From Spirochaetia bacterium (GTDB lineage Bacteria; Spirochaetota; Spirochaetia; Treponematales; Breznakiellaceae), in NCBI GenBank assembly GCA_025997495.1, contig BNUR01000140.1, forward strand, positions 1 through 7,285: a DNA stretch of 7,285 bases. The letters are read 5' to 3'. Below are positions 1 through 5,617 of the stretch, piece after piece. Under the pieces are notes generated by a model. It was not told the DNA's origin, made no database searches, and saw only the letters and a program-made list of their open reading frames with translations. The position numbers were made by a program, and so were the translations under genes. How positions within the stretch are numbered: the stretch's first letter is position 1; the number at the start of each line of letters is the position of its first letter.

Positions 1-281
1 CCGCAATAGCAAAAAAATATAATGTTTCCCTTTTTACCTGCGGTGAGAAAGTCGATTTAGCTAAGTACGGAATAGCCCGTAATAAATGTATAGATGCCGA
101 TTTAATTGAGCGGTTGTTTAACATAAGGGTAAAACCAAAAAAAGATCCCTCCCAGCGTTTGGAATGCGGCTGTTGTATCAGCAGGGATATCGGCGCCTAT
201 AACACCTGTTTGCATGATTGTGTGTATTGTTACGCGGGGCGCGGCAGTGGCCGCAGCCGCTGGTATCAAGGTGGGAAATAG
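1..281 (+). CDS. DUF1848 family protein, C-terminal part (5' end outside window)
   Basis: Reading from base 3 gives 92 residues and a TAG at 279-281. The last third carries the DUF1848 signature: Cys55, Cys57, Cys58, then SRDIGAYNTC to Cys69, then H71-D-C73-V-Y-C76-Y-A. The family has no established function. Its C-terminal cysteine cluster resembles the Fe-S binding site of radical SAM enzymes, so a metal-cluster role is inferred. The codons are AT-rich up to about base 230 and then turn abruptly GC-rich. After YCYA, family members as I remember them continue for some 25-30 residues with an N...H(D/N)P..P.L.G-type tail. Here only 14 unrelated Gly/Arg-rich residues follow before the stop. The C-terminus has therefore probably been replaced, and the gene may be impaired. 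Confidence is high for the family and moderate for the truncation. Confidence 0.8.
   Translation, partial: AIAKKYNVSLFTCGEKVDLAKYGIARNKCIDADLIERLFNIRVKPKKDPSQRLECGCCISRDIGAYNTCLHDCVYCYAGRGSGRSRWYQGGK
245..262 (+). other. Seven-bp hairpin at the end of the DUF1848 gene
   Basis: CAGTGGC (245-251), loop CGCA (252-255) and GCCGCTG (256-262) pair over seven positions with one G-T wobble. The hairpin lies inside the aberrant GC-rich tail of the DUF1848 ORF, just ahead of nfeD. No T-run follows, so it is not a canonical intrinsic terminator. It could be an RNA-stabilising or processing element, part of an old recombination junction, or chance in GC-rich DNA. Confidence 0.35.
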
Positions 282-283
282 TC

Positions 284-289
284 TATACT
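284..289 (+). promoter_or_regulatory. Possible -10 element for nfeD
   Basis: TATACT matches the sigma-70 -10 consensus at five of six positions. No good -35 lies 16-18 nt upstream (the sequence there is TGGTAT-like). Transcription starting near 296 would leave a leader of about 11 nt before the ATG at 307, holding the weak Shine-Dalgarno AGG at 299-301. Some local promoter is plausible because the DUF1848 gene ends only 25 nt before nfeD and differs in composition. The evidence is a single hexamer. Confidence 0.25.
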
Positions 290-306
290 CCCTTATGCAG
301 GTTACC

Positions 307-1887
307 ATGAATCAATCAGGAAGAAAACAAATAATCCCCGGTATGGTCATACTTCTCGGTCTCTGTGTGTGGGGCATCCTTCCCGCCGCGTCCGGGCTTT
401 TTGCGGAGGAGGCAGCGCCGAATACCGCTGCCGGAACCGGGGACGCGCCCACCGCGTGGATTATCTCCATACGGGGGGACATAGAGCCATCCATGGTTAC
501 CTTTGTCCGCCGGGAAACACGAAGGGCGCTGAGCCAGGGCGCGGGCTTTATCATTTTCGAGATCGATACCTTCGGGGGCCGGGTGGATTCGGCCTTGCAG
601 ATTACTTCCTTTATCATGTCCATACGGGAAGCCAAAACCGTGGCCTGGGTAAGCAACAGCGCCCAATCCATGGGGGTAAGCTGGTCCGCCGGGGCCCTGA
701 TTGCCTTTTCCTGTGCGGATATTTACATGGCTGCCGGAACCTCCATAGGAGCCGCCGCGCCGGTAACCGTCGGCGCCGAAGGCAATACCGAGGGCGCCGG
801 GGAAAAGGCGGTAGCGGCGGTTCGTTCCCAGATGGCTGCCCTGGCGGAACGGAACGGCTATCCCGTGGGTATAGCCCTGGCCATGGTGGACTATGACGTG
901 GAACTCTGGGAAGCGGTGGTCGATGGCCGTAGGGCTGCGCTGACCCTGGCGGAACTGGAGCGGCTTGAGCGGGAAGCCTCCGGTTCCGCCGGGGTGGAAC
1001 GGGTAGGGATTATTTCCGCGCCGGGGAAACTTCTCTCCCTTACCAGCGGGGACGCCTACCGCTACGGCCTCAGTGCCGGTATCGCCGATACCCGGGAAGC
1101 CCTGCTGGAAACCTTGGGCGCATCGCCGGCGGCGGAAGAAAGCGCCCCGGGCTTTGCGGATACGGTACTTTCCATTTTAAGCTCCGCCCCGGTTCAGGTC
1201 ATCCTTATCATCCTGGGCCTGGTGATGATCTTTCTGGAAATCAACACCCCCGGTTTTGGTATATTCGGCCTTGTGGCTATCCTCGCCTTTGCCGCGGTCT
1301 TTGGTTCCGGTTTCATCCTTGGCCGGGTCGGTTCCCTGGAACTGATCCTCTTTCTGGCGGGAGTCGGTCTCCTGGCGGCGGAGATTTTCATCCTCCCCGG
1401 CTTTGGGGTAGTGGGCATTTCGGGGATTATCATCATCGGCCTGTCCCTGATACTTTCCATGCAGGATTTCCTCATCCCCGGCAACGACTGGGAGTGGGAT
1501 CTTCTGGGCCGCAACGCTGTGGTGGTATGCGCCGGAATCCTCGCCGCCATTACCGCCATCGCCGTAATTGTCCTCAATGGCCCCGGGATAAAAATATTCG
1601 ACCGGCTTACTTTGCATAGCAGTATTACCGGCACCGCGGGCGGCCCTGATCCGGACACGGCACCCGGTAAACTTACGGAGGCGGGCCGGGGATCCGGCGG
1701 GGATGACTATGCGGGCCTGGCAGGTAAAACCGGCAGGGCCGCATCGACCCTGCGTCCTTCAGGAAAGGCGGAGATTGAGGGCCGCACCTACGTGGTGGAA
1801 ACCGAGGGGGTCTTTATTGAAAGCGGATCCCCCGTTACGGTTATCCGGGTATTGGGCAACAGGGTTGTAGTGGCGCCAAGGACTTGA
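307..1887 (+). CDS. nfeD: Long-form NfeD membrane serine protease (YqeZ-like)
   Basis: This 526-residue membrane protein is of the NfeD / ClpP-class serine protease type. Residues 12-33 are an N-terminal signal or anchor. A ClpP-like domain (about 48-265) follows, with the DTFGG turn at 87-91, the SAG nucleophile motif at Ser127 and a Lys167 fitting the Ser-Lys dyad described for Pyrococcus PH1510 (Ser97/Lys138, nearly the same spacing). About five membrane helices span 293-424. A Gly/Pro-rich linker (about 432-470) leads to a C-terminal OB-fold NfeD domain (about 471-525). The family partners with stomatin/flotillin proteins and cleaves membrane or stomatin-like substrates; floA lies downstream. 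ATG 307 was chosen because the signal sequence starts there and a weak AGG (299-301) precedes it. ATG 295 is in frame but has no ribosome site, and ATG 214 would overlap the DUF1848 gene. The long linker makes it larger than the usual ~440 residues. Confidence 0.92.
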   Translation: MNQSGRKQIIPGMVILLGLCVWGILPAASGLFAEEAAPNTAAGTGDAPTAWIISIRGDIEPSMVTFVRRETRRALSQGAGFIIFEIDTFGGRVDSALQITSFIMSIREAKTVAWVSNSAQSMGVSWSAGALIAFSCADIYMAAGTSIGAAAPVTVGAEGNTEGAGEKAVAAVRSQMAALAERNGYPVGIALAMVDYDVELWEAVVDGRRAALTLAELERLEREASGSAGVERVGIISAPGKLLSLTSGDAYRYGLSAGIADTREALLETLGASPAAEESAPGFADTVLSILSSAPVQVILIILGLVMIFLEINTPGFGIFGLVAILAFAAVFGSGFILGRVGSLELILFLAGVGLLAAEIFILPGFGVVGISGIIIIGLSLILSMQDFLIPGNDWEWDLLGRNAVVVCAGILAAITAIAVIVLNGPGIKIFDRLTLHSSITGTAGGPDPDTAPGKLTEAGRGSGGDDYAGLAGKTGRAASTLRPSGKAEIEGRTYVVETEGVFIESGSPVTVIRVLGNRVVVAPRT

Positions 1888-1910
1888 CAAAACAAAAAAA
1901 ATACTAAAAT
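1884..1910 (+). promoter_or_regulatory. Sigma-70-type promoter for the DUF2141 gene
   Basis: A perfect TTGACA (1884-1889) overlaps the TGA stop of nfeD. TAAAAT (1905-1910, five of six to consensus) lies 15 nt downstream in an A-rich spacer. An alternative -10, AATAAT (1908-1913), has 18-nt spacing. With the first, transcription would begin near 1917, just ahead of the AGGAG ribosome site at 1919-1923. The 5' leader would be very short. This suggests the DUF2141 gene, and perhaps floA behind it, can be expressed independently of nfeD. Confidence 0.6.
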
Positions 1911-1929
1911 AATGCGGCAGGAGAAGAAA

Positions 1930-2331
1930 ATGGTAAGGAAAAGTGTTTTATTGTCAGCGGTTTTTATTATGGGGCTTCAGAATTTACTTGCTGAAACATT
2001 GACCGTAAAAGTGGAAAATGCGGACCCCGGGAAAGGTTATAATATACTGATTGGGCTTAGTGACAAGGAAGAAGGTTACCCGGACAAGTCTTTTACCTGG
2101 CAAACAGTACCGGTCACTGAAAAGACGGTGACTATTGTTTTTAAAGATTTGCCGAAGGGAGCATACGCCGTATCCTTGTATCAGGACACCAATGGCAATG
2201 AAAAACTGGATAAAAATGTTCTTGGGATACCAAAAGAAAAATATGGGTTTAGTAATAATACTACGTTTCCCAATTACAAAAAAAACCTAGTTGAAGTACA
2301 AAACGATACGGCCATTACGATAAAGCTTTAA
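1930..2331 (+). CDS. Secreted DUF2141 family protein
   Basis: The 133-residue product begins with a signal peptide (about 1-21, cleavage near LLA-ET) and is otherwise a small beta-rich domain, presumably periplasmic or surface-located. DUF2141 hallmarks are [16 protein letters not shown] (71-86) and the block at 86-110 with DTNGN, LDKN, LGIP, YGFSNN. Asp86, Asn88, Asn90 and Asp94 are spaced like a calcium-binding DxNxNxxxD loop. The family is uncharacterised; calcium binding is inferred. ATG 1930 was chosen because AGGAG (1919-1923) sits 6 nt upstream and the signal peptide starts there; ATG 1912 would put the ribosome site inside the gene. The gene is clearly AT-richer than nfeD and floA, prefers A/T-ending codons and has its own promoter. 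It splits the usual nfeD-floA pair, which suggests late insertion or transfer. Confidence 0.85.
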   Translation: MVRKSVLLSAVFIMGLQNLLAETLTVKVENADPGKGYNILIGLSDKEEGYPDKSFTWQTVPVTEKTVTIVFKDLPKGAYAVSLYQDTNGNEKLDKNVLGIPKEKYGFSNNTTFPNYKKNLVEVQNDTAITIKL

Positions 2332-2338
2332 TCATCCC

Positions 2339-2359
2339 GGCGCGATTGCGGAATCGCCC
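2339..2359 (+). other. Hairpin between DUF2141 gene and floA
   Basis: GCGATT (2342-2347) and AATCGC (2352-2357) pair perfectly around loop GCGG. The stem can extend by two G-C pairs if C2341 is bulged. It begins 10 nt after the DUF2141 stop. The bases that follow are not a T-run, so it is at best a weak terminator. It may instead attenuate transcription or protect mRNA ends, separating DUF2141 and floA expression. Confidence 0.4.
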
Positions 2360-2404
2360 CGTATAGGGTATCGTTTAAAAAAGACCTTGCAAGGAGTTTT
2401 AGCT

Positions 2405-3391
2405 ATGCCCTATCTTATTATCCTGGTTATTGTCGGGTTACTCGCCCTCGGGTTCCTGTTCCTGTTTTTCCGCTTTTTCGGGCTTTGGTTCCGGTCCCTC
2501 CTTTCCGGGGCTTACGTGGGGTTGGGGAAGCTGATCGGTATGTGGCTGCGGCACGTAAATGCCGGAATTATCGTGGATTCCCGGATCATGCTCACCAAGG
2601 CGGGGATAGAGGTGGATTCTGATATGCTGGAAACCCACTTCCTTGCCCGTGGGGACGTGATTAAGGTGAGCCGCGCCCTGGTGGCCGCCAACAAGGCAAA
2701 CATACCCCTGCCTTTCCAGCGGGCCGCCGCCATAGACCTTGCGGGCCGGGATGTGCTTGAGGCGGTGCGTACCAGCGTCAACCCCAAGGTGATCGACTGC
2801 CCGGATACCTCCAAGGGCAAACATACCATTGACGCGGTGGCCAAGGACGGGATTCAGCTTCAGGTCAAAGCCAGGGTAACGGTACGGGCAAACCTTGAAC
2901 GCCTGGTCGGGGGCGCCACCGAAGAAACCATCATCGCCCGGGTAGGGGAGGGGATTGTTACCACCATCGGCTCCAGTGAATCCTACAAGACGGTGCTGGA
3001 AAATCCGGACACCATCTCCAAGCGGGTGCTGGAAAAGGGGCTGGACGCAGGCACCGCCTTCGAAATTCTTTCCATAGACATAGCCGATATCGACGTGGGT
3101 GAAAACGTAGGGGCCAAGCTCCAGGCAGACCAGGCCGAAGCGGACAAGCGGCGTTTCCAGGCGGAAGCGGAAAAACGCCGCGCCGCGGCCCAGGCGCGTG
3201 AGCAGGAGATGATCGCCCTGGTTCAGGAAAACCGCGCCAAGGTGGTTCTTGCGGAAGCGGAGATCCCCCTGGCAATTTCCGAGGCTTTTCGGAAGGGCAA
3301 TCTGGGCATCATGGACTACTACCGTCTCAAGAATATTCAGGCCGATACGGACATGCGATCCTCCATTGGATCTGCCCCCAACGGGAACTAG
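2405..3391 (+). CDS. floA: Flotillin-like protein FloA (YqfA / UPF0365)
   Basis: The 328 residues match the FloA/YqfA family in both length (about 330) and sequence. A hydrophobic N-terminal anchor (3-29, with a second hydrophobic stretch at 32-46) is followed by the SPFH-type core. Family-typical blocks are [21 protein letters not shown] (108-128), [15 protein letters not shown] (156-170), [14 protein letters not shown] (178-191), [19 protein letters not shown] (212-230) and an Ala/Glu-rich coiled coil (about 240-295) ending in [18 protein letters not shown]. FloA oligomerises on the inner face of the cytoplasmic membrane, forms functional membrane microdomains and influences membrane fluidity and associated protein complexes. 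ATG 2405 is preferred: AAGGAG (2391-2396) lies 8 nt upstream, whereas the in-frame TTG at 2387 lies before that site. Its NfeD partner is encoded upstream and an anchored protein starts 3 nt downstream. Confidence 0.96.
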   Translation: MPYLIILVIVGLLALGFLFLFFRFFGLWFRSLLSGAYVGLGKLIGMWLRHVNAGIIVDSRIMLTKAGIEVDSDMLETHFLARGDVIKVSRALVAANKANIPLPFQRAAAIDLAGRDVLEAVRTSVNPKVIDCPDTSKGKHTIDAVAKDGIQLQVKARVTVRANLERLVGGATEETIIARVGEGIVTTIGSSESYKTVLENPDTISKRVLEKGLDAGTAFEILSIDIADIDVGENVGAKLQADQAEADKRRFQAEAEKRRAAAQAREQEMIALVQENRAKVVLAEAEIPLAISEAFRKGNLGIMDYYRLKNIQADTDMRSSIGSAPNGN

Positions 3392-3394
3392 TCC

Positions 3395-4048
3395 ATGGAA
3401 GGCCTTTCCAGCTTCGCGGATTCTATCCTTCCCATAATAGCTATCGCCGTTATCGGGGTTCGGATACTTACAAAGGTGATACGGCGGCAGCCCGGCAACC
3501 GGGAACAGGCCCGGAGCCCGGCGGCGGCGCCTTCTCAAACGGCACCCCCGCAAAAAGACACCGGCGGGTTTCACCCCTGGCAGGATGAATACCGGGATCC
3601 CTCCAGCCCTGTTACCATAGAAGCGGCGGAACAGGAAAGCCTGGATGATGATGGTGATGAGTTTTCCGCCTGGAGTTTGTCGATAAACGACGAGGAGACC
3701 GCGAAACCCGTACCATCCACGCCGCCGGAACGTACCCCTGATACAAAAAAGGCTTCGATATTCACCACACTTTCGTCCACGTCCTCCGTCCCGGTTTCGG
3801 GGGAAATTCCGGCTTGGTTACAGTCTCCGGTACAGCCGGTACCCCCGGCCCAGTCCTATGCTGAGGCTTCTGTGCCTGTTGCGGCGGGTATGGAAAACCG
3901 CGCCCCCGAAGCCGCTCCCGGTGATGGCGGATCGCCTGACCGGCGGCCAAGCGCCCACCCTGGGGTTGAAAGCTATATCCGATCTTTGCCGCCCTTACAG
4001 CAGGGCATTGTTTGGGCGGAAATCCTGGGAATCCCAAAGGGATTGTAA
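3395..4048 (+). CDS. Membrane-anchored protein with disordered linker and C-terminal EILG motif
   Basis: I do not recognise a named family. The 217-residue product has one membrane helix near the N-terminus (about 10-29) followed by basic residues, so the rest is predicted cytosolic. Residues 32-190 are low-complexity, rich in Pro, Ala, Ser and Glu, with an acidic patch (DDDGDE, 84-89), and look disordered. The only compact segment is the C-terminus: VESYIRSLPP at 191-200, then QQGIVWAEILGIPK at 202-215. Similar short (I/V)(W/M)(A/S)EILG.P(K/R) endings occur, as I recall, on membrane proteins of other bacteria, which suggests a docking peptide on a flexible tether. It starts 3 nt after the floA stop with only a weak GGGA upstream and overlaps the next gene by one base. 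It is therefore almost certainly co-transcribed with floA and may be a FloA/NfeD partner. Confidence 0.75.
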   Translation: MEGLSSFADSILPIIAIAVIGVRILTKVIRRQPGNREQARSPAAAPSQTAPPQKDTGGFHPWQDEYRDPSSPVTIEAAEQESLDDDGDEFSAWSLSINDEETAKPVPSTPPERTPDTKKASIFTTLSSTSSVPVSGEIPAWLQSPVQPVPPAQSYAEASVPVAAGMENRAPEAAPGDGGSPDRRPSAHPGVESYIRSLPPLQQGIVWAEILGIPKGL

Positions 4049-4389
4049 TGCGTCCCATCGATCACTTTTTTTCAAAACTGGATTCAGCGGATCGAAAGGG
4101 GCTGGAGCAGGAGTTTTCCCGCCTTGTCGCCCCCGTGATTGGGGCTGCCGCGGCGGCGGATCTTTGTAACCGTATTCCGGATACAAAGAAACTCGGGGCC
4201 ATGGTTGCTTTTTTTCTGGGGGAATATGATGAGCAGTCTATGCCCCTTGAACGCACCGTTCTCCTGGAACGCGATGACTGGTACACAATAAAGGAAACCC
4301 TGGAGGATGTTTCGGGGGAGATTGATATCAATACCCTGACGTCCCTGATGGGGGAATTACTGTCCCGGGGTATTCTGGACCCCTGTTGA
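4048..4389 (+). CDS. Small helical cytosolic protein of unknown function
   Basis: The 113-residue protein has no signal peptide or membrane segment. It is predicted mostly helical and acidic, for example SADRKGLEQEFSRLV (13-27), AAAAADLCNRI (33-43), LGAMVAFFLGEYDE (49-62), DDWYTIKETLEDVSGEID (76-93) and LTSLMGELLSRGILD (97-111). I do not recognise the family. The start is ATG 4048, which shares one base with the preceding TAA (TAATG) and has AAAGGG (4036-4041) 6 nt upstream. This is a classic translational-coupling arrangement, and the two products may be made in fixed ratio and work together. The size and position after floA recall yqfB of the Bacillus yqeZ-yqfA-yqfB operon, but I cannot show homology. 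It is the last gene of the plus-strand cluster. Confidence 0.75.
   Translation: MRPIDHFFSKLDSADRKGLEQEFSRLVAPVIGAAAAADLCNRIPDTKKLGAMVAFFLGEYDEQSMPLERTVLLERDDWYTIKETLEDVSGEIDINTLTSLMGELLSRGILDPC
4367..4383 (+). terminator. Weak hairpin at the end of the plus-strand cluster
   Basis: GGGGT (4367-4371) and ACCCC (4379-4383) can pair around a 7-nt loop inside the last codons of the gene ending at 4389. No T-run follows directly; T-rich DNA starts only around 4401. It may contribute to termination but is not a convincing intrinsic terminator. I found no better one in the convergent gap. Confidence 0.2.
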
Positions 4390-4415
4390 CCAAGCCGGAT
4401 CTTACTTCTTTATCG

Positions 4416-4447
4416 GTCTTTTTCGTGTGTTTCCTGTCTTTTTCGTG
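4416..4447 (+). repeat. Direct repeat GTCTTTTTCGTG, two copies, 20-bp period
   Basis: GTCTTTTTCGTG occurs exactly at 4416-4427 and again at 4436-4447, separated by TGTTTCCT. Read on the minus strand the units are CACGAAAAAGAC, and the block has the look of AACCACGAAA...CACGAAA strings. Such strings are scattered through intergenic DNA of many environmental bacteria and often give spurious NHEK-type peptides. The link to that repeat class is from memory. It sits between convergent genes, a usual home for such repeats. Confidence 0.6.
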
Positions 4448-4486
4448 GTTGAACTTCTTATTTTGGAACTGGCTCGTGTAATAAAG

Positions 4487-4618
4487 ATGAAAGCTCGTAT
4501 TGTAGTCTGCATTCTGCTTCTTGTAACAGGAAGTATTTTTGCACAATCGCGCGCAGTAGCGCCTCCTTCTTTTTTAGATTTCTCTAGGCCCCGCTCAAAT
4601 ACAATATGGCCTGCCTGA
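4487..4618 (+). pseudogene. Orphan signal-peptide ORF, probable remnant of a secreted-protein gene
   Basis: ATG 4487 opens 43 codons. The first 20 residues are a textbook signal peptide: MKAR, then a hydrophobic core VVCILLLVTGSIF ending in a likely cleavage site AQS. The next 23 residues (Pro/Ser-rich) have no recognisable domain. The ORF ends at TGA 4618, after running 35 bases antisense into the 3' end of ruvA. No good ribosome site precedes it (GTAATAAAG only). The simplest reading is the 5' stump of an exported-protein gene truncated when the ruvA side was joined to it. A real small secreted peptide cannot be excluded. The segment is AT-richer than the flanking genes, like bases 1-230 and the DUF2141 gene. 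Confidence 0.4.
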
Positions 4619-5177
4619 ACAGCGCCTTCTCCAGTTCCGCCCCGCTCAAGCCTTCGGGCAGGGACGCCTCCGCCTTTGCCAGGGCATCCGCCGCCGCCTT
4701 CTGGTCGTAGCCCATCTCCGCCAGGGCTGCCGCAAGGTCTGAGTGGGGGGAAGCCGCCTGTGGTTTGCCGCCCTCGCCGGTCAGTTTCCCCTTGAGGGTG
4801 AGGATCATCTTCTGGGCGGTCTTCTTCCCCAGACCGGGCACCGCTTCCAGGCGGCCCACATCCCCGGTGTCCAGGGCTTTTTGCAGTTCCGTTTGGCTTA
4901 TGCCCCCCATGATCTTCACCGCCTGCCGGGGGCCGATGCCGTCAACCTTGAGGAGCTCCAGAAAGGTAGACCGCCTGACTTCATCGGCAAACCCGAAGAG
5001 CCGCATCTGGTCTTCCCGGTGGTACAGCCAGATAAAGACCTGCCCTTCCGTACCCGGCTGGGAGAACAGGCCGATGTCCGTATGGGGCACGGTGATGTCC
5101 CATTCAATGCCCCCGGTGAGGAGCCGCAGGGTATCCTCAAATTTTGCGGTAATGGTTCCGCGGATACTGTTAAACAT
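4584..5177 (-). CDS. ruvA: Holliday junction DNA helicase subunit RuvA
   Basis: The 197-residue protein has the normal RuvA length (203 in E. coli) and layout. Domain I is an OB fold (about 1-63, starting MFNSIRGTI) that includes the acidic pin Glu55-Asp56 in HREDQ, at the same positions as in E. coli. Domain II has two helix-hairpin-helix motifs, VDGIGPRQAVKIM (78-90) and VPGLGKKTAQKMI (113-125). A linker (about 131-145) leads to RuvB-binding domain III (about 146-195). RuvA tetramers bind four-way junctions and load the RuvB motor for branch migration in recombinational repair. Neither ruvB nor ruvC is adjacent in the window. The ATG at 5177 has AGGA at 5187-5184, which overlaps the TAG of the upstream acetyltransferase gene, so the two are probably translationally coupled. 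Confidence 0.97.
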   Translation of the reverse strand: MFNSIRGTITAKFEDTLRLLTGGIEWDITVPHTDIGLFSQPGTEGQVFIWLYHREDQMRLFGFADEVRRSTFLELLKVDGIGPRQAVKIMGGISQTELQKALDTGDVGRLEAVPGLGKKTAQKMILTLKGKLTGEGGKPQAASPHSDLAAALAEMGYDQKAAADALAKAEASLPEGLSGAELEKALFRQAILYLSGA

Positions 5178-5185
5178 GGGGCGTC

Positions 5186-5617
5186 CTATGTGTTCTCCGG
5201 GTTGAGATCCTTGGTACGGTAGGCGAGATCCTCCCGTATGGAATATCCGCAGGCCGTTAAAAACCTGCCGCCCCCCCCGTTAGCCCTAATTGATACCGCT
5301 GCGGCCTTGTTGATCCCTTCTTGAATGAAGGCTTGTTCTACCGCGCTAATCAGAGCCCTGCCGATATTCCGGCTGCGGAAATGCTCCTTTACCGCCACAT
5401 GGTAAATATACCCCCGGCGTCCGTCATGCCCCCCCAGTATGGTTCCCGCCATTTCGCCGTCTTCCTCCGCCGCAAAGCAGGTAAGGGGGTTCCGTTCCAG
5501 AAATTTTCTGATCCCCGTTTCGGAATCATCCAGGGTTCGTAAACTGAGCCCCGCCGAAGCCTTCCATAAGGTATAGGCCGCATCGTAGTCTTCAATCGTC
5601 AAAAGCCGGATATTCAC
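5186..5617 (-). CDS. GNAT-family N-acetyltransferase (YpeA/RimI-like)
   Basis: This 143-residue single-domain GNAT enzyme starts MNIRLLTIEDYDAAYTLW. A TLDDSE segment (28-33), GTILGGHDGRRGYIYHVAV (58-76), the acetyl-CoA pyrophosphate loop R83-N-I-G86-R-A88, and a C-terminal NGGGGRFLTACGY (113-125) correspond to the N..A..FY...GF signature, with Leu replacing the usual Tyr. The overall pattern is closest to E. coli YpeA, with RimI as a wider relative. It transfers an acetyl group from acetyl-CoA to an unknown amine. The start is GTG 5617 with AAGGA (5630-5626) 8 nt upstream; the first 26 bases overlap the end of the yprB-like gene, and the stop overlaps the ruvA ribosome site. Gly114-117 are encoded partly by a run of eight G. 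Confidence 0.88.
   Translation of the reverse strand: MNIRLLTIEDYDAAYTLWKASAGLSLRTLDDSETGIRKFLERNPLTCFAAEEDGEMAGTILGGHDGRRGYIYHVAVKEHFRSRNIGRALISAVEQAFIQEGINKAAAVSIRANGGGGRFLTACGYSIREDLAYRTKDLNPENT
5271..5278 (-). repeat. G8 homopolymer inside the acetyltransferase gene
   Basis: Eight C on the plus strand read as eight G in the coding strand and supply most of the Gly114-Gly117 codons. The frame across it is intact here, since the downstream FLTACGY motif is in register. Loss or gain of one G would remove the last part of the GNAT fold. Poly-G tracts act as phase-variation switches in Treponema, but eight is a modest length. Confidence 0.6.

Noticed and set aside
214..306. Earlier ATG starts (214, 295) for nfeD
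   Set aside because: 214 would overlap the DUF1848 gene and place a hydrophilic extension before the signal sequence; 295 lacks a ribosome site, and the possible -10 at 284-289 would start transcripts after it.
1912..1929. ATG 1912 as the DUF2141 start
   Set aside because: It overlaps the promoter -10 region and puts the strong AGGAG site inside the coding region; ATG 1930 is ideally spaced.
2387..2404. TTG 2387 as the floA start
   Set aside because: The AAGGAG site lies after this codon and correctly ahead of ATG 2405, where the family's N-terminal hydrophobic anchor begins.
2438..3574. Minus-strand ORF of 378 codons opposite floA
   Set aside because: It is antisense to a clearly conserved floA, has Gly/Arg/His-rich content with no domain, and arises from codon bias in GC-rich DNA.
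4416..4447. CRISPR array
   Set aside because: There are only two 12-bp units with an 8-bp spacer, far too short for CRISPR repeats and spacers, and no cas genes are nearby.
4540..4580. Terminator for the plus strand from GCGC-AGTA-GCGC followed by a T-rich stretch
   Set aside because: The stem is only four base pairs and the T-rich stretch is interrupted by C; it is too weak to call.
5271..5278. Frameshift or pseudogene in the acetyltransferase gene at the G8 tract
   Set aside because: The NGGGGRFLTACGY motif is in register on both sides, and the length and stop position fit an intact GNAT protein.
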